In this document: piece by piece, positions 38,368 to 48,167 of the stretch
Layout: each line of letters starts with the position of its first letter
How positions within the stretch are numbered: position 1 is the stretch's first letter
NCBI GenBank assembly: GCA_945872825.1
Contig: CAMCBD010000003.1
Location: forward strand, 1 to 64,000
Direction: 5' to 3'
DNA from: Nitrosomonas ureae
Lineage (GTDB): Bacteria > Pseudomonadota > Gammaproteobacteria > Burkholderiales > Nitrosomonadaceae
DNA length: 64,000 nt
Notes under the pieces: generated by a model
Databases searched by the model: none
What the model was told of the DNA's origin: nothing
The model's input: the letters and a program-made list of their open reading frames with translations, nothing else
Program-made: the position numbers and the translations under genes

Positions 38368-39657
38368 ATGTCGCTGCACATCATGCTGATCGCATTGGTG
38401 TTTTTATTAATTCTATCTGGCTTTTTTTCCTTATCTGAAACCAGCATGATGGCGATTAATCGTTATCGCTTGCGGCACCTAGCCAAGCAAGGGCATCGTG
38501 GTGCCCGGTTGACTGTAAAATTGCTTGAGAATACGGATCGATTACTGGGTGTTATTTTACTGGGAAATAATTTACTTAACACAGCTTCTGCAACATTGGT
38601 GGCTGTCATCATTGCTACTTTCTTTACCCATGATGACTTTGCATTGCTTATTGGAACGATAGCCGTTACTTTTGCCATTCTGATATTTAGTGAAATTACG
38701 CCAAAAGTCATCGCGGCGGCTTATCCGGAGCGGATTGCTCTTGCGGCAAGCTATGTGTTAACGCCATTGTTGACCATTTGCTATCCCATTGTATGGTTCG
38801 TTAATTTGTTTGTCAGTGGACTGCTGATTCTGTTTCGATTGAAACCCAAAAAGGGTGAAGGTGAGCTTGAACAGAAAATAAGTACGGAAGAACTTAAGAC
38901 ACTGGTCTTGGAAGGCGGACATTTCATACAGCATAAGCATCAGAGCATGTTGTTGAACTTGTTTGATCTTGAAACCATTACGGTGGATGATGTAATCGTG
39001 CCACGTAGTCAAATCGAAGCGATTGATTTGAATGCAGATGACGATGTTATCCATACGCAATTGTTGACTTGTCATCATACCCGCTTACCGATTTACCGCG
39101 AGCGCATGGATAATATTGTCGGCATTGTTCATGTTCGCAAAGTACTAAACCAAATGCAAGGAGGGAAAATAACGGCAACCACACTCGAAAAAGTCATGCG
39201 CAAACCCTATTTTATTCCTTCTGGAACATCACTATTTTCGCAATTACAATTGTTCCAAGAAAACCAGAAACGAGTTGGTTTGGTGGTTGATGAATACGGT
39301 GAGTGGATGGGACTGGTTACACTGGAAGATATTATAGAAGAGATTATTGGAGAATTTACAACACAAGCACCGACCCAAGCCAGCACTTTTCTGAAGCAGG
39401 AAGATGGCAGTATTATTGTGGAGGGGAGCACCTTGTTGCGCGATTTAAATCGAAAACTTGGTTTTCAGTTTCCACTGGATGGTCCAAAAACCTTGAATGG
39501 CCTGATATTGGAGTATTTTGAGGATATTCCCGAAGCAGGAACTGGACTTAATATTGCGGGTTATCCGATGGAAATCATTCAAACAAAAAACCGGGTTGTG
39601 AAAACTGTCAAAATTTTTCCTGTTTCAATAGAAACAGAAGCGAAGAATCCCGAATAG
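38368..39657 (+). CDS. HlyC/CorC-family (CNNM-CBS) membrane protein
   Basis: About 429 residues from ATG 38368 (MSLHIMLIAL), with GGAAA just upstream; TTG 38359 is less likely. The CNNM/DUF21 membrane domain (about 1-180) begins LSGFFSLSETSMMAINRYRL. A CBS pair follows (VDDVIVPRSQIEAIDL; VVDEYGEWMGLVTLEDIIEE), then the CorC_HlyC domain (about 340-425). These proteins are linked to Mg2+/Co2+ efflux or metal homeostasis in the inner membrane. In the ORF context it is alone, followed by tRNA-Arg. Confidence 0.9.
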   Translation: MSLHIMLIALVFLLILSGFFSLSETSMMAINRYRLRHLAKQGHRGARLTVKLLENTDRLLGVILLGNNLLNTASATLVAVIIATFFTHDDFALLIGTIAVTFAILIFSEITPKVIAAAYPERIALAASYVLTPLLTICYPIVWFVNLFVSGLLILFRLKPKKGEGELEQKISTEELKTLVLEGGHFIQHKHQSMLLNLFDLETITVDDVIVPRSQIEAIDLNADDDVIHTQLLTCHHTRLPIYRERMDNIVGIVHVRKVLNQMQGGKITATTLEKVMRKPYFIPSGTSLFSQLQLFQENQKRVGLVVDEYGEWMGLVTLEDIIEEIIGEFTTQAPTQASTFLKQEDGSIIVEGSTLLRDLNRKLGFQFPLDGPKTLNGLILEYFEDIPEAGTGLNIAGYPMEIIQTKNRVVKTVKIFPVSIETEAKNPE

Positions 39658-39797
39658 TTTTAAGATTTTCTAGAGACGAGTTGTGGACATTGTTAAGTTT
39701 GCAAAATGATTGCATTAAGGATTATCCAAGTTGGACTAGAGTTATAAAAGCAGTTATCCTATGGGCCGGTAAGTGGCATAACAGTTTGTTCACCAAA

Positions 39798-39874
39798 GCG
39801 CCCATAGCTCAGCTGGATAGAGTACCGCCCTCCGAAGGCGGGGGTCGCACGTTCGAATCGTGTTGGGCGCGCCA
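39798..39874 (+). tRNA. tRNA-Arg, anticodon CCG
   Basis: 77 nt with a complete cloverleaf: acceptor GCGCCCA with TGGGCGC, anticodon stem CCGCC/GGCGG around the loop CTCCGAA, T stem GCACG/CGTGT around TTCGAAT, discriminator G and encoded CCA. The anticodon CCG reads CGG. The D arm is GCTC...GAGT with a G-T pair. No phage attachment repeat is seen at its 3' end. Confidence 0.96.
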
Positions 39875-40055
39875 ATAGCTATATCGTTTTTTCAACGCAT
39901 CGCCTTGATTCTCACAACGTTACTTTCATTACTTGAAGAACTACAAGGTATACTTACAAAAGTACGAAATTTGTAGTTTGCACGTCACATTGCTATCAAT
40001 TCGTTGATGCATATCCTACATTCGTGTCACATCTAAACTTATAGAACATATTGGG

Positions 40056-40655
40056 ATGTTTACTGGAATCATACAAACAGTGGGTGAAATAAAACAGATT
40101 CACCCTATCCAGGGACATAGCGATAACGGATTGTCGCTAGGTATTTCCGCCGGGAAAATGGATCTGAGTGATGTCATGGCGGGTGACAGTATTGCTGTGC
40201 ATGGCGTTTGCCTTACGGTTACAACGTTAACCGGCGGCCTGTTCACGGTAGACGTTTCGCAGGAAACGCTCAGCTGTACACAGGGTCTGGATCAGATTGG
40301 GTTGCACGTTAATTTGGAGAAAGCCATGCGCTTATCTGACCGGTTGGGTGGACATCTGGTCAGTGGTCATGTGGATGCGACTGGAACAGTGGTTAAATTT
40401 GAGCCTATCGGAGAGAGTTTTGTATTGATCATTCAAGCACCAGAATCAATATTGCGATACCTTACCCATAAAGGTTCTATTACCGTCAATGGCGTGAGCC
40501 TGACAGTTAATCAAATTGAGGGTAATGAGTTTTCTGTTAACCTCATTCCACATACCTTGACGGTAACCACGCTGCAAGAACTTGCACCGGGAATGCGTGT
40601 AAATCTGGAAACAGACATGCTGGCGCGATATGTGGCAAGATTATTAAATATTTAA
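40056..40655 (+). CDS. ribE: Riboflavin synthase alpha chain
   Basis: 199 residues with two lumazine-binding repeats: MFTGIIQTVGEIKQI at the start and GHVDATGTVVKF in the middle; SLTVNQIEGNEFSVNLIPHT closes the second. It dismutates two 6,7-dimethyl-8-ribityllumazine molecules to riboflavin, using the product of RibH (41842). The 180 bp upstream show no FMN riboswitch. ribBA follows by 22 bp. Confidence 0.96.
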   Translation: MFTGIIQTVGEIKQIHPIQGHSDNGLSLGISAGKMDLSDVMAGDSIAVHGVCLTVTTLTGGLFTVDVSQETLSCTQGLDQIGLHVNLEKAMRLSDRLGGHLVSGHVDATGTVVKFEPIGESFVLIIQAPESILRYLTHKGSITVNGVSLTVNQIEGNEFSVNLIPHTLTVTTLQELAPGMRVNLETDMLARYVARLLNI

Positions 40656-40677
40656 GGCTAACCGGGATTAAACAGAC

Positions 40678-41778
40678 ATGAGAATCAGCGCTATCCAAGA
40701 CATTATTGATGATCTCAGATTGAGTAAAATGGTCATTCTTATTGATGAAGAGGATCGCGAAAATGAAGGGGATCTGGTTCTGGCTGCCGATTTTGTGACG
40801 CCGGAGGCTATTAATTTTATGGCCACCCACGGCCGTGGACTGATTTGTTTAACGCTGACTGAGGAAAGGTGCCGCCAATTAGATTTGCCATTGATGGTGT
40901 CAGCCAACCGTGCTCCCTTGGGCACCAATTTTACGCTTTCCATAGAAGCAGCGAGCGGTGTAACCACAGGCATTTCGGCCGGTGACCGAGCACGTACCAT
41001 TCAAGTCGCCGTTAGAGCGGATGCCAAACCACAAGACATTGTGCAACCAGGGCATATTTTTCCACTGATGGCACAGAAAGGCGGTGTCTTGGTTCGTGCG
41101 GGTCATACTGAAGCCGGTTGTGATTTAGCCAGAATGGCCGGTTTGACAGCAGCCTCGGTAATTTGTGAGATTCTGAAAGAAGACGGTAGCATGGCAAGAT
41201 TACCCGATCTCATGGAGTTTGCACGTAAACATCAACTCAAAATTGGCGCGATAGCCGATTTGATTCAATACCGTAGTCAGACTGAAAGCTTGGTAACGCG
41301 TGTTGCTGAGCGTGCGATTCAAACACTGCATGGCGAATTTCTGTTGATAGCCTATCGTGATGAAATAGCCAATACAACACACTTGGCTTTGGTAAAGGGT
41401 GAAGTAAACCCAACAACGGAAACCTTGGTGCGCGTGCATGAGCCGCTGTCGGTCATTGATCTGCTGGATATTGATGATAATACGCATTCCTGGAGCATTC
41501 ATGATGCCATGAAGTTAATTGCTGAAGCAGGACAAGGTGTTATCGTTCTACTGCATCGTAAAGAAAATCCAACTAAATTGATCGAGCGCGTTCAATTGAA
41601 GGAATCGCGTTATCCTGGTTCGATTAAGACGGATCTTCGTGATCACGGTATTGGCGCGCAAATACTGAAAGATCTGAATGTAGGAAAAATGCGATTGATG
41701 TCAGCACCAAGAAAAATGCCCAGTGTGACAGGGTTCGGTTTGGAAGTAACCAGTTACGTGGATACGCCCAAGCTATAA
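40678..41778 (+). CDS. ribBA: Bifunctional-type RibBA: DHBP synthase with a GTP cyclohydrolase II-like domain lacking zinc ligands
   Basis: 366 residues. The DHBP synthase domain (about 1-200) is intact: IDEEDRENEGDLVLAADFVT, HGRGLICLTL, RAGHTEAGCDLARMAGL. The second domain has the fold of GTP cyclohydrolase II, but the segment that should hold three Cys zinc ligands reads LVRVHEPLSVIDLLDIDD, with none. So only the DHBP step (ribulose 5-phosphate to dihydroxybutanone phosphate) is likely; a separate ribA would be needed. This RibB-GCHII-like form is known in betaproteobacteria. Confidence 0.93.
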   Translation: MRISAIQDIIDDLRLSKMVILIDEEDRENEGDLVLAADFVTPEAINFMATHGRGLICLTLTEERCRQLDLPLMVSANRAPLGTNFTLSIEAASGVTTGISAGDRARTIQVAVRADAKPQDIVQPGHIFPLMAQKGGVLVRAGHTEAGCDLARMAGLTAASVICEILKEDGSMARLPDLMEFARKHQLKIGAIADLIQYRSQTESLVTRVAERAIQTLHGEFLLIAYRDEIANTTHLALVKGEVNPTTETLVRVHEPLSVIDLLDIDDNTHSWSIHDAMKLIAEAGQGVIVLLHRKENPTKLIERVQLKESRYPGSIKTDLRDHGIGAQILKDLNVGKMRLMSAPRKMPSVTGFGLEVTSYVDTPKL

Positions 41779-41841
41779 AATATAAATCTTAAGTGATCAA
41801 GAATTGATCACGATTAATCAATAGACTTACAGGAGTAAGAT

Positions 41842-42324
41842 ATGCCGTACTATGACGATATTCTTGAATTTGAACCGAATCTGGATGGAACAGATCTACG
41901 TATCGGCATTGTCATGAGCCGTTTTAACATTGATGTGGGTGAAGGTTTACTCAGTGCTTGTACGGCAGAGCTTAAGAAAAATGGTGTGCAAGATTCGAAC
42001 ATACTACTCGTAACCGTGCCAGGAGCGCTGGAAATTCCACTGGCATTAAAAAGGATGGCTTTGTCCGATCAGTTTGATGCGTTGATTGCGTTGGGTGCAG
42101 TAATCCGGGGAGATACTTATCATTTTGAAGTCGTTGCGAACGAATCTGCGCGCGGCATAATCATGGTGCAGATTGAAACAGAAATTCCTATCGCCAATGG
42201 GATATTGACTACGGATAATGATGATCAAGCGATTGCTCGAATGAGCCAGAAAGGAATGGAATCCGCGCAGGTTGCATTGGAAATGGCTAATCTGCATATA
42301 AAAATTGATGAAATCGATTTATGA
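41842..42324 (+). CDS. ribH: 6,7-Dimethyl-8-ribityllumazine synthase
   Basis: 160 residues with [51 protein letters not shown] and [18 protein letters not shown]. RibH joins dihydroxybutanone phosphate (RibBA) to the pyrimidine, giving the substrate of RibE. AGGAG precedes ATG 41842 by seven bases. Its stop overlaps the nusB start by ATGA. Confidence 0.97.
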   Translation: MPYYDDILEFEPNLDGTDLRIGIVMSRFNIDVGEGLLSACTAELKKNGVQDSNILLVTVPGALEIPLALKRMALSDQFDALIALGAVIRGDTYHFEVVANESARGIIMVQIETEIPIANGILTTDNDDQAIARMSQKGMESAQVALEMANLHIKIDEIDL

Positions 42325-42821
42325 GTAGCACGCTGACCGAAACCAATTCCACCACCAACAAAAAAACGGATAAACATAAAAGCCGCCGCCGGATTGCGCG
42401 CGAGTTTGTTTTGCAGGGTGTTTATCAGTGGCGGGTTGCTGGCGGCACGGCGAACTTTATTGAGCAACAATTACGAGAATCTGAAGAATTCAAGCATGTT
42501 GATGAGAAACACTTCACTAACTTGCTGCAAGGTGTGCTCAAGGATGTTGAGGGATTGGAAAAATGTATCCAGCCCTGTTTGGATCGCCCTTTAAATGAAT
42601 TAAGTCCGGTAGAATTTGCGATTTTATTATTGAGCACTTTTGAGTTAATGCATCATCCGGAGATTCCTTATCGTGCAATTATCAATGAAGCGATAGAGCT
42701 GGCCAGAACTTATGGTGGCAGTGATGGGTATAAATATGTGAATGGCGTGCTGGATAAATTGGCCATTCAATTGCGCGCTGTTGAGATTGCAGCACCCAGG
42801 CTGACAAGAAACCCAGTTTAA
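42321..42821 (+). CDS. nusB: Transcription antitermination protein NusB
   Basis: 166 residues. Typical motifs are [15 protein letters not shown] near residue 24, [15 protein letters not shown] and [18 protein letters not shown]; the end reads [10 protein letters not shown]. NusB with NusE binds boxA of rRNA leaders to prevent early termination. Placing nusB after ribH is common in proteobacteria. The first 20 residues are a Thr/Lys-rich tail. Confidence 0.96.
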   Translation: MSSTLTETNSTTNKKTDKHKSRRRIAREFVLQGVYQWRVAGGTANFIEQQLRESEEFKHVDEKHFTNLLQGVLKDVEGLEKCIQPCLDRPLNELSPVEFAILLLSTFELMHHPEIPYRAIINEAIELARTYGGSDGYKYVNGVLDKLAIQLRAVEIAAPRLTRNPV

Positions 42822-42833
42822 TATTAATACAGC

Positions 42834-43805
42834 GTGTGTTCAGAGTTCGATATTATTCGTCGCTATTTCAAACGGACTGCAACTCAAGCAGTGCTGGGAA
42901 TTGGTGATGATGCTGCGCTGATTAAAGCTACTGACAATAAAGAATTAGCTATCTCAACGGACACTCTGGTATGTGGTAAACATTTCTTTGCGGATACTGA
43001 TCCTTACAAACTCGGATACAAATCCTTAGCAGTTAATCTCTCGGATATGGCTGCAATGGGAGCAAAGCCTCGGTGGGTATTGCTGGCTTTAACGTTGCCG
43101 GATAATCTGGTGCAACAGAATAAAGCATGGTTAAGTGAATTTAGTGCGGGGTTTTTTGCACTGGCCGACTCGCATCAGGTGGAGTTAATCGGTGGAGATA
43201 CCGCTTCCGGGCCACTGAATATCGGTGTGCAAATCATAGGGGAAGTTGAAGTAGGCAAAGCATTGCGCCGCAGCGGTGCCAAATTGAATGATGATATTTG
43301 GGTTTCCGGCCGATTAGGCGATGCTGCCTTGGCGCTTAATCATGAATTGCTGCAAATAACTCTCGAACCCAATGAGATTGCGGAATGTTTGCCTGCGTTA
43401 CTGACACCGGCCGCAAGGGTCGAGTTAGGACAACGTTTGATCGGTCTGGCGCATAGCGCTATCGATATATCCGATGGATTAGTGGCGGATCTGGGTCATA
43501 TTCTGACCGCTTCTGAAAAGGCAGCTTACATCAATATGACCGATATCCCCTGTTCACCGGTAATAAAAAAATACTTGCAGCAATCTTTGGTAATTCGCTG
43601 TTTATTGGCCGGCGGAGATGATTATGAATTATGCTTTACAGTTCCGAAAATAAATCGCGATAAAATTGAGAATCTTTCTGCTGAATTGGCTATTCCTCTT
43701 ACTCGCATCGGTGAAATTCTTGCGGGTGAGGGTTTGATTGTGAAAGATGCCAAAGGAAGTGCAATCACATTGGAGACCAAAGGATATGACCACTTCAGTG
43801 CCTAA
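42834..43805 (+). CDS. thiL: Thiamine-monophosphate kinase
   Basis: 323 residues starting GTG 42834; the following SEFDIIRRYF is the usual ThiL opening. ATP-site motifs: GIGDDAALI, STDTLVCGKHF and YKSLAVNLSDMAAMGAKPRW, later DISDGLVADLGHI and LAGGDDYELCF. ThiL phosphorylates thiamine monophosphate to thiamine diphosphate. It follows nusB by twelve bases and overlaps pgpA. Confidence 0.96.
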   Translation: MCSEFDIIRRYFKRTATQAVLGIGDDAALIKATDNKELAISTDTLVCGKHFFADTDPYKLGYKSLAVNLSDMAAMGAKPRWVLLALTLPDNLVQQNKAWLSEFSAGFFALADSHQVELIGGDTASGPLNIGVQIIGEVEVGKALRRSGAKLNDDIWVSGRLGDAALALNHELLQITLEPNEIAECLPALLTPAARVELGQRLIGLAHSAIDISDGLVADLGHILTASEKAAYINMTDIPCSPVIKKYLQQSLVIRCLLAGGDDYELCFTVPKINRDKIENLSAELAIPLTRIGEILAGEGLIVKDAKGSAITLETKGYDHFSA

Positions 43806-44334
43806 AGAGTATGACTTGTCGAGTGACCAATCTCCCCAATTTCAACCGGATTTTGCTTTAATATACAGTCATCCCGCCTATTTCATCGCCTTTTCAGGCG
43901 GTATCGGATTAAGCCCCATTGCTCCGGGTACGATGGGAACACTGATTGCATTTCCATTATTTTGGCTACTTAATTACTATCTCAGCCCAGTGCATCTTTT
44001 ACTATTGATAGACATCATGTTTATTATAGGTATCTGGGCGTGCGGTCTTAGCGGCAAGGCCTTGGGTGATCCGGATCATGGCGGCATGGTTTGGGATGAA
44101 ACCGTGGCATTTCTTTTGGTTCTATTTTTTACGCCGACTGGTTGGGCATGGCAGTTAGCTGCGTTTATTTTGTTTCGCCTGTTTGATATTGTTAAACCGC
44201 AGCCTATCCGATACTACGATCGCAATCTGGAAGGTGGTTTTGGTGTTATGTTTGATGACATGGTGGCGGCGTTTTTCACATTACTGTGTCTCGCTGGTTG
44301 GAAAGCCTGGATGTTATCTGAAGGATATTTCTAG
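43786..44334 (+). CDS. pgpA: Phosphatidylglycerophosphatase A
   Basis: About 182 residues from ATG 43786; a start at 43747 is also open but would overlap thiL by more. Conserved PgpA segments: GIGLSPIAPGTMGTL, VWDETVAFLLVLFF, FRLFDIVKPQPIRYYD and MFDDMVAAFFTLL. It removes phosphate from phosphatidylglycerophosphate at the inner membrane to give phosphatidylglycerol. It ends the ribE-ribBA-ribH-nusB-thiL-pgpA unit. Confidence 0.94.
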   Translation: MTTSVPKEYDLSSDQSPQFQPDFALIYSHPAYFIAFSGGIGLSPIAPGTMGTLIAFPLFWLLNYYLSPVHLLLLIDIMFIIGIWACGLSGKALGDPDHGGMVWDETVAFLLVLFFTPTGWAWQLAAFILFRLFDIVKPQPIRYYDRNLEGGFGVMFDDMVAAFFTLLCLAGWKAWMLSEGYF

Positions 44335-44509
44335 AAAAAGTTTCTTCAAAAATTTGGGTTGTGTCTGTAATTACTAGAGATTATGGTCAAATCTGGCGTA
44401 TAGAAAATCAAGCGGCATTTTGTTTTTGATCTGGTGTATGTTTAATACCGTTAACAAATTTAACGCCATTGATTACACCTGCTAACAGATTATAACCTCT
44501 TAAGCGAGA

Positions 44510-44915
44510 TCATTTTTCCTGTGCGGTTTCCATGAGCTTGAATGCCATCATCAGTGTTGTTATACGGCTTCCACAATTTTTCGTTTTGGCAGTTCTTAGT
44601 CTGACAGTAGCCAATGCAGACTCAATCGGATTGGTGGTTCTGATGTGCTGCCAGTTCTCGGCAGGATAATCATAGAAAGCCAACATAAAATCCTTGTCCT
44701 TGGTCAGGCAATTCTTTGCGCCCCGTTTCATCGGAGCCGATAATCACCAACAAACATAACCGATTATCCATCCAAACATTACTGTAGACGCCATCAGCCC
44801 AAACATAAACGTAATGCTTCTTACTTAAATCATGTCGATTCCATTCCTGATAATTCTTCCCCAGTCCTGCTTTAAACGGCTAATCGTGGCTGCCGACAGT
44901 CCCGTTGCAGGTTAT
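44510..44915 (-). pseudogene. IS256-family transposase fragments
   Basis: Reading leftward from about 44915: TGLSAATISRLKQDW, then HYVYVWADGVYSNVWMD and LLVIIGSDETGRKEL, the central part of IS256-type transposases. After a large deletion near 44720 the frame changes to CLTKDKDFMLAFYDYPAENW and IRTTNPIESALATVRLRTAK, near the C-terminus. The N-terminus is replaced by an IS5-type fragment. The piece is dead. Confidence 0.8.
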
Positions 44916-45505
44916 ACAGTAGTTCAAGATTTTCTTCACGCTTCTCAATGCCTTGATAGCCCGAGAATCACCAAACACATCCGTTTCATCGCCATGCAGC
45001 AGCGCATGCGCCTGAGTGACATCGTGAACATTGGCAGCCGCCGTTCCGATCAGAGTGTGAACAAGCCCTGACTGCGCATCAACAATCGTGCCCTCGCGAA
45101 GAAATAATCCTCGATCAGCCAGATGGGCGTTAATCGCATTGAAGATGATTCGGTCAGATGATGTTCTTCCAGCAGGTGGCGGAATTTGAGTAGTGTGGTT
45201 GCATCCGGTGCGGCCTCGCGATTCAGGTCAATGCCAACAAAGCGGCGAATTGCGTGACTGTCGTATACGGCATCTTTGGTACCTTCATCCGACAGACCGA
45301 AGCATTGTTGTGCAACATACATGCGCAGTATCCGCTCCAGACTGACAGGCGGGCGGCCAGGCCCGCCACCGGATGGATAATATGGAGCAAGGACATTCAT
45401 CAGGGATGCCCAGGGAATGATCGCTTCAATTTCGGCCAGAAAACGATCTCGTCGCGTCTATTTCTTCTTTGACGCATATTCCAATTCAGAAAAGCTTGAT
45501 TGCAT
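44905..45505 (-). pseudogene. IS5-family transposase, N-terminal part with a nonsense codon
   Basis: From ATG 45505 the frame reads MQSSFSELEYASKKK, then TAG, then TRRDRFLAEIEAIIPWASL; the family has Gln at this position, so one base change made the stop. PYYPSGGGPGRPPVSLERIL, FGLSDEGTKDAVYDSHAIRR and FVGIDLNREAAPDATTLLKF follow. A frameshift near 45130 and another near 44980 interrupt LADRGLFLREGTIVDA and GYQGIEKREENLEL. It runs directly into the IS256 remnant at about 44910. Confidence 0.8.
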
Positions 45506-45708
45506 CTGCTTATCCTACATTATCAACATGATGCATGCTAGAAAACTTCATAAATTCAAACTAATGGGTTCAAATAAATCAGCGTTTCCCTAAAAAGCTG
45601 TCGTTGAGTGTGCTCAATTCCGCGCTTAATTTTTGAAGTGAATGGTTCTCGTCAAATTTTACCCAACCGGGCGAGTCTTTCAACAGCCTGTTAAGCAGAT
45701 GCAGCGCC

Positions 45709-45741
45709 CCGTATCCCCGTAACAATTCTCCGAGGATACGG
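45709..45741 (-). terminator. Hairpin directly after the Calx-beta/RTX gene
   Basis: CCGTATCCCCG (45709-45719) and CGAGGATACGG (45731-45741) form an 11-bp stem with one mismatch, nine bases past the gene stop on the reverse strand. No T-run follows. It likely marks the transcript end. Confidence 0.45.
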
Positions 45742-45749
45742 CTATGAAG

Positions 45750-48167
45750 TTAAATAATTACAAAATCTGCTGCTGTTAGAGCAGGTATTCCTGTCAATAT
45801 TGCAAAAACTACTTGAGCGCCCGCACCATTACCGTCGACATCATAATAGAGGTTTCCACTTGCATTATCGTAGATCAGATAATCATTACTATCCAATGCA
45901 ATTGCGCCTGGGTCGGAAACGAAGGTATCAACTGGAATGGCACCGGTTGCCGTGAATAGGGTAAAAGTACCATTTTCTAATCGGATGGTATCATCAACAA
46001 CGCTAAAATCCGCAACACTATCGACATTGGTAACCGCATTCAGAGCGGTACTAAACACAAAGAAATCAGCACCCGCACCACCAGTAATATTATCGGAACC
46101 CGTAGCCCCATTCAGGATGTCATTACCGGAACCGCCATCGATCGTGTTATTTTTGCTATTTCCAGTAATCGTGTTAGCAAGGTTATTACCTATTCCCGTT
46201 GTTGCCGAACCGGACAGTAGAAGCTTCTCGACATTAGCGCCTAATGTATGGCTAGCTAAGTAACTGATAACCTGATCGCTACCACCACCTCCGCTTTCCG
46301 TATACGTATCTCCTGCATTCTCGATGATGTAGGTATCGTTTCCTGCACCCCCCACCATACTGTCATTGCCATCACCACCATTGAAGGTATCATTGCCTGT
46401 CAGCGCATCTGCAAACTGTGTGCCTTGCAAAATATCATTTCCAGAAGTGCCTGCGATTGTAATCGGTGCTATGGGCGCGGCACTTTCATTATCAATGATC
46501 GATGCGGTGGCTGAAGCTGTGCCGATAGTCGCATTGATCGCGCCGCTCAAGTTGAGTGTAAAGTTCTCGAGCACTTCTGCAGTGATATCGTCAATCAGAA
46601 CAACCCGAACAATTTTAGATAATTCACCGGGAGCAAACGTCAAACTTGCAGAGGTACCTACATAATCTGAATTATTAACAGCCGTAGCATTTGCGGTAGT
46701 ATAGTTTACTGAGACATTCGTGCTAGACGGTGCTGTCAGCGTAACGAGAAAATCTACATATCCCTTATCTTCCGATGCTGCGACATTCGCTACATTTAAA
46801 ATAGGCGAAGCAACTGCAGCATTATCATTGCCAGCGATAATGACATGTGCACGCCCGTCTCCCACGGTAACTCCAAGAGGGCTACTTAATATCACATCAA
46901 ATAGCTCTGCATCTTCAACAGTATTATCGTTCAATAATCCAAATGTAACTGTTTTAGCAGTCTCGCCTGGAGCAAATGCTACGGTGCCAATTTGTAGATT
47001 GCGAAAATCGCTGCCATTGTTAGCTGTCACATTCTGTCCGGCAACATTAACCTTAGTGCCACTGGTGCTCGGTTTGTCAAGAATGATCGTAGCCGTAGCT
47101 GTTTGATCAGTTTCATCCACAATGACATCAATAATCCTCGCGACGGGTACACCTGTCGGAGCATCGTTATCGATGATGGTAACCAGAGAAAATGCATCTG
47201 TAATCGTCGCATTAGCGCTCGGCGACGATAGTCCAAGATAGAAACTCTCAATCGCTTCGACAGTTGCACCGCCCAGCATGCTGACTCTCACTGTTTTAAC
47301 CATCTCACCCGGAGCAAACGTCAACGTCTCGCTCGTCGGTACAAAGTCCGTATTATTGCCTGCCGTATTCTGGAAGGTGCTGTAATTCACTGTGACTGTT
47401 GCCGTATTCGGGGCATCTAGCCGAACCTGAAAGTCCGCATAGGTTTGTGATTCATCGACAAAAGTATCGTCAACATAGATCTTGGAATTACTGACCGGCG
47501 CCGCGTCGTTCTCAAAAATGATTGCGGTACCAATATTGTCCAGCGTGGTGGCATTAGTGATCGCAGATAATGCCAGATTGAACGCTTCCGACGATTCAAA
47601 CGCAGCGTCATTGGTTAAGGTAACTTTGACTGTTTTGGCCGTTTCACCCGGTGCAAAACTCAGCGCCCCGTTCTTGGCAACAAAGTCTGATCCAGCCAGC
47701 GCGGTGCCATTTTGCGTCGCATAGTTCATCGAAACCACGCTGATCGATGGCCGGTCAAGCGCAATCACAAAGGTGGCTTCTTTGGCCGTTTCGTCTACGG
47801 TAAAGTCATTGATCGAAACTACCGGCGTGCCCGAAGGGGCATCGTTATCGATGATAGTAGCCAAAGCAAACGCATCGGCTATCGTCGCATTAGCGCTCGG
47901 TGACGATAGTCCAAGATAGAAACTCTCAATCGCTTCGACAGTTGCATTGTTAAGAATTGAAACACTGACAGTTTTAGATACCTCACCCGGAGCAAACGTC
48001 AAAGGACCGCTTGTCGGAACAAAATCCGTATTATTGCCTGCCGTATTCTGAAAAGTACTGTAATTAACGGTTACTGGAGCGGCATTAGCAACATCCAACC
48101 ACACAGTGAAATTTGCAGTTGCATTGGCTTCATCCACAAAAACATCATCGACTCGAATAGTAGTCAT
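45750..48167 (-). CDS. Large secreted Calx-beta/RTX repeat protein
   Basis: 805 residues without a signal peptide. Five Calx-beta domains (about 105-115 residues each) fill 1-560, separated by IIDNDAP-type turns. RTX nonapeptides follow (GGDGNDSMVGGAGNDTY; GGSGNDILNGATGSDNITGG), then a C-terminal region ending ALTAADFVII, as in type I secretion substrates. Such proteins leave the cell through an ABC-type exporter and fold on Ca2+; likely roles are adhesion or a surface layer. Domains 1 and 3 are near-duplicates at the DNA level (47850-48060 versus 47160-47380). No exporter genes are adjacent, and transposase remnants lie on both sides. Start ATG 48167 has AAGGG upstream. Confidence 0.9.
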   Translation of the reverse strand: MTTIRVDDVFVDEANATANFTVWLDVANAAPVTVNYSTFQNTAGNNTDFVPTSGPLTFAPGEVSKTVSVSILNNATVEAIESFYLGLSSPSANATIADAFALATIIDNDAPSGTPVVSINDFTVDETAKEATFVIALDRPSISVVSMNYATQNGTALAGSDFVAKNGALSFAPGETAKTVKVTLTNDAAFESSEAFNLALSAITNATTLDNIGTAIIFENDAAPVSNSKIYVDDTFVDESQTYADFQVRLDAPNTATVTVNYSTFQNTAGNNTDFVPTSETLTFAPGEMVKTVRVSMLGGATVEAIESFYLGLSSPSANATITDAFSLVTIIDNDAPTGVPVARIIDVIVDETDQTATATIILDKPSTSGTKVNVAGQNVTANNGSDFRNLQIGTVAFAPGETAKTVTFGLLNDNTVEDAELFDVILSSPLGVTVGDGRAHVIIAGNDNAAVASPILNVANVAASEDKGYVDFLVTLTAPSSTNVSVNYTTANATAVNNSDYVGTSASLTFAPGELSKIVRVVLIDDITAEVLENFTLNLSGAINATIGTASATASIIDNESAAPIAPITIAGTSGNDILQGTQFADALTGNDTFNGGDGNDSMVGGAGNDTYIIENAGDTYTESGGGGSDQVISYLASHTLGANVEKLLLSGSATTGIGNNLANTITGNSKNNTIDGGSGNDILNGATGSDNITGGAGADFFVFSTALNAVTNVDSVADFSVVDDTIRLENGTFTLFTATGAIPVDTFVSDPGAIALDSNDYLIYDNASGNLYYDVDGNGAGAQVVFAILTGIPALTAADFVII

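Noticed and set aside
39875-40055. FMN riboswitch before ribE
   Set aside because: The conserved RFN-element segments are not seen in this 181-bp stretch.
45937-47724. Several plus-strand frames opposite the Calx-beta/RTX gene
   Set aside because: They are antisense reads of a repeat-rich gene (Ser/Val/Pro-rich translations) without start signals.
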